Shown here: in pieces, positions 33,501-40,205 of the stretch
Position numbering within the stretch: the stretch's first letter is position 1
How the letters are laid out: each line of letters opens with the position of its first letter
Origin: Candolleomyces eurysporus
Lineage: Eukaryota; Basidiomycota; Agaricomycetes; Agaricales; Psathyrellaceae
Direction of reading: 5' to 3'
Assembly (NCBI GenBank): GCA_027579435.1
Contig: JANBPK010001534.1
Location: forward strand, 1 to 40,205
Length of the DNA stretch: 40,205 bases
Translations under genes and position numbers: made by a program
The notes under the pieces: model-generated
What the model saw: only the letters and a program-made list of their open reading frames with translations
The model's database searches: none
What the model was told of the DNA's origin: nothing

Positions 33501-34240
33501 TATTCCCACGAATTCGGGTAGTCGATCGCCAAATCGCTATTCCGACAACGCTTAAGTTTCCTCGAGGCGATCAGACTTGCCAGTCTGTCAGCTAAACGTG
33601 AAGGTGTAATTTATGGCAATACCATGTCGAAGGACTAGTGTTGCTCTACGCGCGCGCAAGTATCCCGTGGGCGCCTCGAGTTACCCTTAATCGCGGACCC
33701 TCCATACTCAGCTGCCAATATGACGTTTTTTATCCGCGTTTGCTTGCACGGTAGCCATCGACGCAGTCGAGGGTTGGTAAAGCGTAGTAGACTCGAGTTC
33801 GCACGCAATCGGAACGGTCACAGGAGGTGGGACCGTAAAAGAAGCTGAAGACCAGCTAACGGCGAAAATTCTGGGGAAAGTCCTGGAAGCTCACCAGCTC
33901 ACCTATAACGCCAACGACGCATTGATGGATGGCATCTCCTCAGACTACATCCTAGCCCGATATCCGAAAAAATAAATGCGGTACATACTAAAGACGCAAA
34001 GCTCTAGAAGAGAAGTAAAAGGCACTGGATACCAGTAAAACAAAGTAATAGCTAATGGGAAATGACCTGGATAAGATCCACCCACAGTCCATATGTGTTA
34101 AGTACTAATGACAATCCCTCTTCTAGGCGGGATCGGGCTATCATAAATGAAGGGAAAAGAGGCGATCATATAAAAAAAAAGTCATCCCTAATGTTTTGCT
34201 GCTAGATGGTGTAAGTCCCATTATTAGACAGCAATGTCGG
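30570..34240. other. Gene-poor region, little recognised
   Basis: Short frames only. A plus frame at 30951-31244 includes NDANVICEKCNPSCRTS, a Cys cluster that may derive from a transposase-like protein, but nothing else supports that. A short GATGGC microsatellite lies near 32264-32282. A minus frame at 32925-33170 (VTYTAGQLVWQPAQLEE) ends in a GTACGT donor-like site. A plus frame at 33790-33975 reads GGGTVKEAEDQLTAKILGKV and stops. I could not assign any of these. Confidence 0.35.
33258..33485. repeat. Dispersed repeat, copy 2 (pair with 21195-21385)
   Basis: Same ordered landmarks as the 21.2 kb copy, with extra sequence between GTGTCTGAT and ACCACTAGACGAAA. A purine-rich AAAAAGGGGGAA block follows at 33489, as often found next to an LTR. 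Confidence 0.42.
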
Positions 34241-34313
34241 TCTTGAGCCAGTAATGCACATACCTTGATGCATTATTTGGTTAGGATATGTGTCTTTAAA
34301 CTCCCCCATATAG

Positions 34314-36890
34314 CTATAGGCAGCAGGACGTCAGAGAGGCCCTTACATGTCGGATCCATGCCATCAGCCAAGAAATACAGCTTGCCAGTCGAGCTAGTAA
34401 ACCGTTTCTGGGCGGCTGCGCCGGGGGTCCGAGCAGTCCATAAGTTGGATCAATACCCTGAAGAAGAATGATAGATCCAATGGCTGTTTTGAAGCTAGTA
34501 AGCCACTGATTCCAGTGTTGAGATGGTTTAAGAATATGTCCAGGTGTGGCAATATCAAGAACCTTGCAGTAGAGCTGTATCATTGCTTGATCTGGCTCCA
34601 GATTCAAAACACCAGTGATTGTGACCTCAGGACCCAGTCCATAAGGGTTTAGAATCAGCTTTATAGCAGTAGAAGCAAAAATGAACAGCCTGTTTGAGAC
34701 TTTAACAAGTTGCTTTTTCTGGACTGCTGTTGGCACCCAAGAGGCACATTCCATGCCATTGAAGACTTCTTGTATTTTAGTGGAAGATAAGTGATAGTCC
34801 AAATAAAGCCTGATATCAGAGTCTACAATCACAGCTTCAATCTCCTGGAGATGAAGGTAGTTGGCCAGTGAGGTATTTTGATATCTATTCCTAAGCACCA
34901 GTTCAGGTCGGGTGGTAAGAAAAACCTTGACTTGAGGCAGTTTAGAAACAGAGTTTATGACAAGAGATAGAATATCTGAGGCATCAGGTTGGGTGCACTC
35001 ATCCAGGGCATCAAACACAAACACAAGGGGAGTGGCTCTTTGCTCAAGTAGGCTGCAAAGAGGCTGGGCAACAAGAGCAGAGAACTGCTGTGCCATCACT
35101 GTGTGTAGGCTTTCAGGATGCTCATCAATGGCAGTAGCAATAGCTTCCCCATAAGATGGATCACAGAAAGAAAGCTGGTAAGCAATAGTGTGCACAAAGC
35201 TGGAGGCATGCTGCCGATCAGCATGGTCGCGAGAGAAGAAGAAGCTAGCCCCAAGAGAGTCAATAGCGGCAGCGCGCTGGGCCACTGTCTTTGCCACAGT
35301 GGACTTTCCGATCCCGGCAATACCATCAAGGACATAGATGGGTTTTCCAGTAGGGTCGCTCATCCAGCGCCCAACGCCAGCCAGGAGCTTCGCTCGGGTG
35401 CCTTCAAAACACGCGCTAATCTTTGCGAGATCCTGCGAATTGTACGCAGCACCAGGGACAGGCTTCAATTTATCCAGAGCAGCTCTCTAGGGTGAGCGTT
35501 AGCACAAAATCGGTTGAAGAGCCCGTGAAAACACGCGCCTTGAAACGCCGATCAGCAGCAACTTCTTGATCTTTGACTATCCGGTGGACATCGCTCAAGA
35601 CCAGTGCACCGGCAATAAAATTCTCGAGCTACATAGCCATTAGCACCATGTACCATAGGAGCTGGACCGCACTTACCAAGAAACATTGCAAGATCTGATC
35701 AATTTTCCGGTTCGCTTCCTTCAGAGACTCGGTATTATCCTCCACCAAGACATATGCAGCAACTCTCGTCGAGTATTTCACCATTGTATCCAGAAGGATA
35801 TCATGTATTCCCCTAGTGTCGACCTTGGTCAGATGTTCCCTGGGCTGAGCACAAACCAGACTCACTTCACGAGACGGCCAGTACTCTCGTCAAGATCCTC
35901 CGATCCTCCATCTTGCCGTCTTTTGAACGCGTGCGCCATGCTTTCATTGAGGAGGTTGCAGCGCGTCTTGAGATCCTCCATTCCTTCTTTGTTGGATTTT
36001 GCTTGCTACACATCGTTAGTAAGGGACACGTATCGGAGAGAGGGACGACCTACTTCAAAGACATCGATGATCTTCAAAAGCACCTCAGCGGGGCCTTTGA
36101 AAGGGTCCGGGATAAAGGGAACAGCTCCGGAAAGCGTCTTCTTCAAAGCACCCGCGACGATAGCCCAAGTCTTCTTGGAGGACGTCGCCGACGGGTTGGG
36201 AACTTCCGCACCTTTGCGTGCTTGACCAGCTTGGGGAGGGGACGAGACATTGGCCTCTTCGGTTGAATCGCTGCCTGCCTCTTCTCCAGCGACGCCGCCG
36301 GGAGTTCCGGGGGTAGGAGTGATGATGGTAGTCGTCGAAGGTTCGGTGACTTCGGCGGCCGTAATCGGAACAGGGTTGTCGAGTTGCTCAAGGCCTGACG
36401 GAGGGATGGCGGAGCTGTCTTGAGTAACCTCTTGCGCAGCGCCAAGAGCCAAAGATGCGTTGTCGACTGGGGAAGCCAACGTGCCCGAGGCGGGATCCTG
36501 GCCAAGCGCAAGGTTCGATTCCGTCCCCTCTGGAGCAGAGGGCGCTATGTTGAGAGTTCCCTCAGTTCCTTGAGCCCCAAGACCGGTTGCATCGAGCTCT
36601 TGACGAGCTCCATCCAACGGGGTGACAATCTCCGATCCAGCTGAAGCACCACCGACATCCACACCACCAGACCCAGCATCACCGCCTTCTTTAAGGTCAT
36701 CACCCATCTTCGGCTTAGCCCAGCGTTTGATGACACTAAACGGTTTCTTTATGGCCTTCTTGGCCTGTTGTCGGCGAGACTTGCTCGAAGAATGACTACC
36801 AGCGGGTGTCGCAGCACGAGACGCAATTGGGGTATTACGCTCCGAATTACCGGCGGTGTTGTCTCCACGAGTTTTCGTAGCTTCAGACAT
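34314..36890 (-). CDS. NACHT-domain NLR-like protein with MLKL-like helical N-terminal region; frame break and short 3' end
   Basis: Proposed complement(join(34314..35486, 35506..35628, 35677..35812, 35866..36005, 36054..36890)), ATG 36890. Exon 1 (279 aa) is a disordered Ser/Thr/Ala/Pro/acidic leader with a basic patch (RRQQAKKAIKKPF) and ends in GAVPFIPDPFKGPAEVLLK, the usual entry to the helical N-terminal domain of agaricomycete NLRs. Exons 2-4 continue that helical domain (MEDLKTRCNLLNESM, KEANRKIDQILQCFL). Exon 5 has LKPVPGAAYNSQ, then the NACHT NTPase with Walker A GIAGIGKSTVAKTVA, Walker B LVFVFDALDEC and the LTTRPE sensor motif. Such STAND proteins oligomerise on ligand sensing in cytosolic immunity or self/non-self recognition. 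Oddities: joining exons 4 and 5 needs removal of only 19 nt (35487-35505), too short for an intron, so a frameshift or other splice is likely. After SIILLQ the family match stops and no WD40, ankyrin or TPR repeats follow. Probably a truncated gene or pseudogene. Confidence 0.78.
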
Positions 36891-37579
36891 AGTTGTTGTT
36901 TGGTTGAAAAGTTGTGTTGAATCGCAAGACTTCGCAGTGGATGGCAAGTCCAAGTGATGGTAGCGGTTCAAGGGGAAGGGGAGGCAATCGATGATCAATG
37001 CTGTGCCCGACAGCCCGCTCGCAGCCTCGTGACCGGGCTGGCCCAGAGAGCGGCTCAAGAATTACACTTTACTCGATTGAAAGTGTTTTTAATATTTATC
37101 GAGGACACCCAATGCACTTGCTCAATGCCGACTGCTCAAAATTCCGGGCTTCCTGAGGCAGAAGACGCGAAATATGAGAGCGCATCGCAATGCAGGTGAC
37201 GTCACATACCACTGCTTACGGCCCGGGCCCGCAACTTGCAAGTTCGACGAGTACAATCAGAACATCGGTAGACGGTGCATACCACTTTCTGCACTTGTTC
37301 CCACCGATCCACAGCTGCGCAGTCCCAATACGTCGCCCTTCTTCCCCACCCAACCCAACAGCAACGATATGCTCCAAGTTTCGATGCTCATGCGGCGCCA
37401 ATGACGAAAAGCTGGAATTTCGCCGTAATTTTCGTTTCAATTGTTACGACCGAGGCAATGATGCCAGCCAAGGACACTCTGGCGGATTCAAGGCCTCCGA
37501 AACATGGAGACCACGAAACAGTAGGAAGGTGCTTTGGGAGTCACAGCATCTTTCTACACTCCCAACCAATTCCCTTCGA
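36891..37579. other. Divergent spacer between the NLR and the ADH relic
   Basis: Upstream region of the minus-strand NLR and of the plus-strand relic, so it probably holds the NLR promoter; no clear TATA box was found. A plus frame through 37275-37579 has no recognisable domain and may include decayed ADH sequence. Confidence 0.35.
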
Positions 37580-38200
37580 TTCAGGCTCTTTCCATGAAAT
37601 GAAGACATTGGTCCACGAAGTCCAGAAGTTCCTCATGCTGGAGACAGACGTACCCAAAACTCTGAACGAGATGCTGCTATCGGTCCGGAAGATGGGACGG
37701 CGTGGCATTATCGCAGTATGCAGGGTTTGCAAATGGAGTGAATTCGGGTGGCTTAACGGAGAACGGTGTGAGGTTCATATTGCATGCTTCCTGTCATGCT
37801 ACCGTACCCTCCTGACCCGCTCCGTAGGCCTATCGGTAAAGACCAAGCACCGTTCATCTCTACTGGAAGGAAATATTGGAGGAATTTATTCTCTCTGGGG
37901 CGTTTGATCCGACTTTGTAGGTACTGGTTTCCTATCAAGGGTTTTATTGTTTCTGACCTGTCGGTGACTCTTTCCAGCGTCCTCACTCATCGTGTGCCTC
38001 TCGAGGACATGCCCGCGCTTTACAAGGGCTTCGATGAGCGAATAACCGGGTTGGAGAAAGGCATCGCGGTCACAAGGTTCTCTGAAGTATTTGGGAAACG
38101 CGGGAAAGGTTGTCCACCACTTTCGAAAGTCGGGGATTGGAAGACGGGTACCGCAATTCCCCAAGGACTCAATTTAATCGTCGCGGAGTGCCGCAAGTAG
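37580..38200 (+). pseudogene. Alcohol dehydrogenase (MDR, formaldehyde-dehydrogenase-like) relic
   Basis: The plus strand reads DSGSFHEMKTLVHEVQKFLM, then ETDVPKTLNEMLLSVRKMG and GIIA. After a frameshift near 37713 it reads YAGFANGVNSGGLTENGVR, then an intron (donor about 37773, acceptor CCGTAG at 37826). Next comes PIGKDQAP, a second 1-nt shift near 37852, HLYWKEILEEFILSGAFDPT, an intron (GTAGGT at 37918 to CCAG at 37978), and VLTHRVPLEDMPALYKGFDE with GLEKGIAVTRFS. This is the C-terminal half of a zinc-type alcohol dehydrogenase, a different MDR branch from the gene at 3-1085. The N-terminal catalytic half with zinc ligands is not found. The two shifts could be sequencing errors, but the missing half argues for a relic. 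Confidence 0.7.
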
Positions 38201-39840
38201 GTTGAAAATTGAACGTGTATTATACTTATACTTGCCTCTCCTCAGAATTTTTATCCCCCTGGGTTCGAGTATGTATGGTTGGTTCCTCACTTATTGGCCG
38301 AAACATTCGCAACCACTGGGTTAAGGGGACAACCTCATAGGAAGTCGGACCACGTACCGTCAAGCGTCGGGGACCTGGCAAGCAAAGAACCAATTGGAGT
38401 CCACTACATCGCTGTACGAGGGTGCGAAGCTATATGAAATGCAGGGAGAATTTCCTAAGCAAAAAAATGGGTGCCCTCCCGCTGTGGTGTTGAGCGCGCC
38501 CCGCAGCGAATCATGATGCCGGCATGGGGCCAGCGAGTATGGTAATCGTTTCAACTAAATAGGATGCAGGTAGTAGAGATGAATTCTCATCGGCGGTGGC
38601 AGAATGGCGAGCGCTTAGCAGTCGCGGGTCGTAGAAAGCCGCTGAGGCTTACAGCCTGCCTTTGTCTGATGCATCTTCATTATTTGGTAATGGAGGCGCC
38701 AGAAGTTGCATGGGTTGGAAGGACTGGCGCCCAATTGTTCAAGGTCGACAAACATTAAGCAACAGGAGCCTGAGCAAGAGCAAGGAGCTGATCCGTGGCC
38801 GGGACTGTGCTGAATAAGTCGACAACCCTCGACAAATGAGCCATAGTCGTTGGGCCAGCGAATTAATGTCACGATGGTAGAGATAAAATTGAGGTTAGCG
38901 TGTGGTGTGATACGGATGTGAGAGCAAAGATAACAAAGAGCGGAGGGGTGACGGATGTGGTTACAGAACGGTGTGGAATGGGGAACCGAAAACAGTCAAC
39001 CGAAGCTCTAGTACAACGGAATGAAGGCCGACAGGACCACAGCCTATAAGCGGTGGCATGATCCTGTATGCACTGCGTGAAAACCGATTGAAAATAAACG
39101 AGCTCACCTTCACCACCTTGACAAATCACGGTCCCCAGAAGTAAAGGTCGAAGCCACAGCTCAGGTATTCTCGGATGAATTGGACTTTGTGTATATGCAA
39201 TGCATTCTCCTCCGCTTTGTCCAGATCGCAGGATTCTGTCCCTGTCCATTCCATTCTAAAGCACAAAGCTCACAGCGAGCGAACCCAACTTGATGTCGAG
39301 ATTCTTGTGGGGCTCGCTGGAAAAAGACGAGCAAAAGGTGTAAAGGTTGGGCGGGCAACTGGGCTCGTTGACCAGGGTGAGACCTTATTCTGGATGCGAA
39401 CAGGGTTGAAGACCACGGCAAGCTCTCTCGTTTCAAACGCTCTGCAAAACATCAGTTAACCTACTTCTTCCAATATGGACTTCCAGGATTGGGGCAAGGT
39501 TCAACCTGTCGAAGTCGCAGAATGACTTTTGGATCCTGCTTGTCAACAAAAAGGGGCTCTGGAGTACAAACTATATAATATCAAACTCAAAACGAGATCC
39601 AGACCGTTAGGACGCCTCCTCCGACTCGCGTGAGGTTCTTGTTTTGATGATAGCTTTGAGCCAGGATGCAAGGTGAAGGTGGTGGGAGACCTCAGCAGTA
39701 CCAGGGGCAGCGTTCTGGCTATTGTCCCAAGATGCACACTGAGGTTGTTCTTGTTAACATTTGCTGAAATTTTATGTTTATGTCCCTAAAGGTACAATGG
39801 ATTTAATGATTCTGTTTTGCTTCCCCATGCAAGCAATAGG
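38201..39840. other. Spacer, no gene recognised
   Basis: Frames such as 39175-39459 (plus) and 39161-39436 (minus) overlap antisense and have no recognisable domain. No repeat shared with the rest of the window was found. Confidence 0.4.
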
Positions 39841-40195
39841 TCACAGCTCCTCAAGCTCGAACTTTACCAAAGCCGTCGTCTCAACATCCTTCCCCTTCCT
39901 ATCCGTAAGCCTGACAACGAGCCATTCTCCCGTAACCAACCTCTCCACAGGGGGACAGAACGCCTGTCGTCCTTCCCGAATTCATCCTCATAATAGATCA
40001 AGAACCTGTAAAAACAACATACACGCACAATCAGAAATTCTTCCAGCTTCGAGAAAGGCGAGAGCGAGAGGCGTACCTGATGAAAGCCAGTTCATCCCAC
40101 TCATACTCTCATTCCCATGTCTCGTTCCATACGTCAGCTCCGTCCTCTGGATGAGGCCCAAACTTGATCGACTTCGGTTTCCAACGAAGAGCCAT
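39841..40195 (-). pseudogene. Broken two-exon gene at the right edge (unrecognised)
   Basis: Minus strand: ATG 40195, MALRWKPKSIKFGPHPEDG then DVWNETWE, stop TGA where TGG would read Trp, then EYEWDELAFIR. Donor GTACGC at 40076, acceptor TACAG at 40006, then FLIYYEDEFGKDD. A one-base shift follows, and the C-terminus reads VTGEWLVVRLTDRKGKDV and ALVKFELEEL, stop 39841-39843. The charged, regular composition suggests a real former protein, but I do not recognise it. One stop and one frameshift make it a pseudogene unless both are sequence errors. Whether the gene starts at this ATG or further right, beyond the window, cannot be seen. Confidence 0.45.
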
Positions 40196-40205
40196 GCTCT
40201 CCAAA

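Noticed and set aside
36143..36511. Arg/Pro-rich minus-strand frame over the NLR first exon
   Set aside because: A shadow frame of the NLR leader, which has the better start, splice sites and family match.
1..40205. CRISPR arrays, bacterial operons, rRNA
   Set aside because: No regularly spaced short repeats, ribosome-binding sites or rRNA sequence; introns show the DNA is eukaryotic.

Overview
The window looks like a draft contig (seven single N positions) from a mushroom-forming basidiomycete (Agaricomycetes). The evidence is intron-rich genes with 46-140 bp GT-AG introns, donors of the GTAAGT/GTGAGT type and CTNAC-like branch sites, an NLR-type NACHT protein with the helical N-terminal region common in that class, and mid-40s to low-50s GC by eye. 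No bacterial features, tRNA, rRNA or CRISPR were seen. Exon structures were spliced by hand from the sequence.

Layout. 1-1085 (+): 3' part of an intact zinc-type/enoyl-reductase-like medium-chain dehydrogenase/reductase (MDR) gene. 1940-2704 (-): intact three-exon small gene, here called copy D1. 3783-10933: repeat unit A. 10934-about 20195: repeat unit B, a tandem copy of A that carries an extra 2.1 kb (17440-19551). Each unit holds one intact small gene (A 6474-7200, B 13761-14461, both minus) and a decayed MDR relic at its right end. 20.2-22.1 kb: no gene, with a retroelement-like segment. 22143-22996 (-): intact small gene D2. 24.0-28.55 kb: a more diverged, permuted and partly inverted third copy of the repeat, with decayed small gene C and an MDR fragment. 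29.15-30.9 kb: decayed small gene D3 plus an MDR relic. 31-34 kb: nothing confident. 34314-36890 (-): NACHT NLR with an MLKL-like helical N-terminal region, apparently cut short at the 3' end. 37.58-38.2 kb (+): alcohol dehydrogenase relic with two frameshifts. 39841-40195 (-): a broken two-exon gene at the right edge.

The main result is a dispersed and tandem family of small genes that I do not recognise. Four intact copies (193-212 aa) and two decayed ones share three exons, two phase-1 introns, an Asn/Ser/His-rich element ending in V[NH]SNN, a Pro/Ser-rich middle and a Trp-rich hydrophobic C-terminal helix (WL..WF type). Intact copies keep every insertion/deletion in frame while the surrounding DNA has decayed, so they are probably functional proteins. 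They repeatedly sit near MDR genes or relics, and an NLR lies in the same 40 kb. An amyloid-like or membrane-active signalling role is a hypothesis only.
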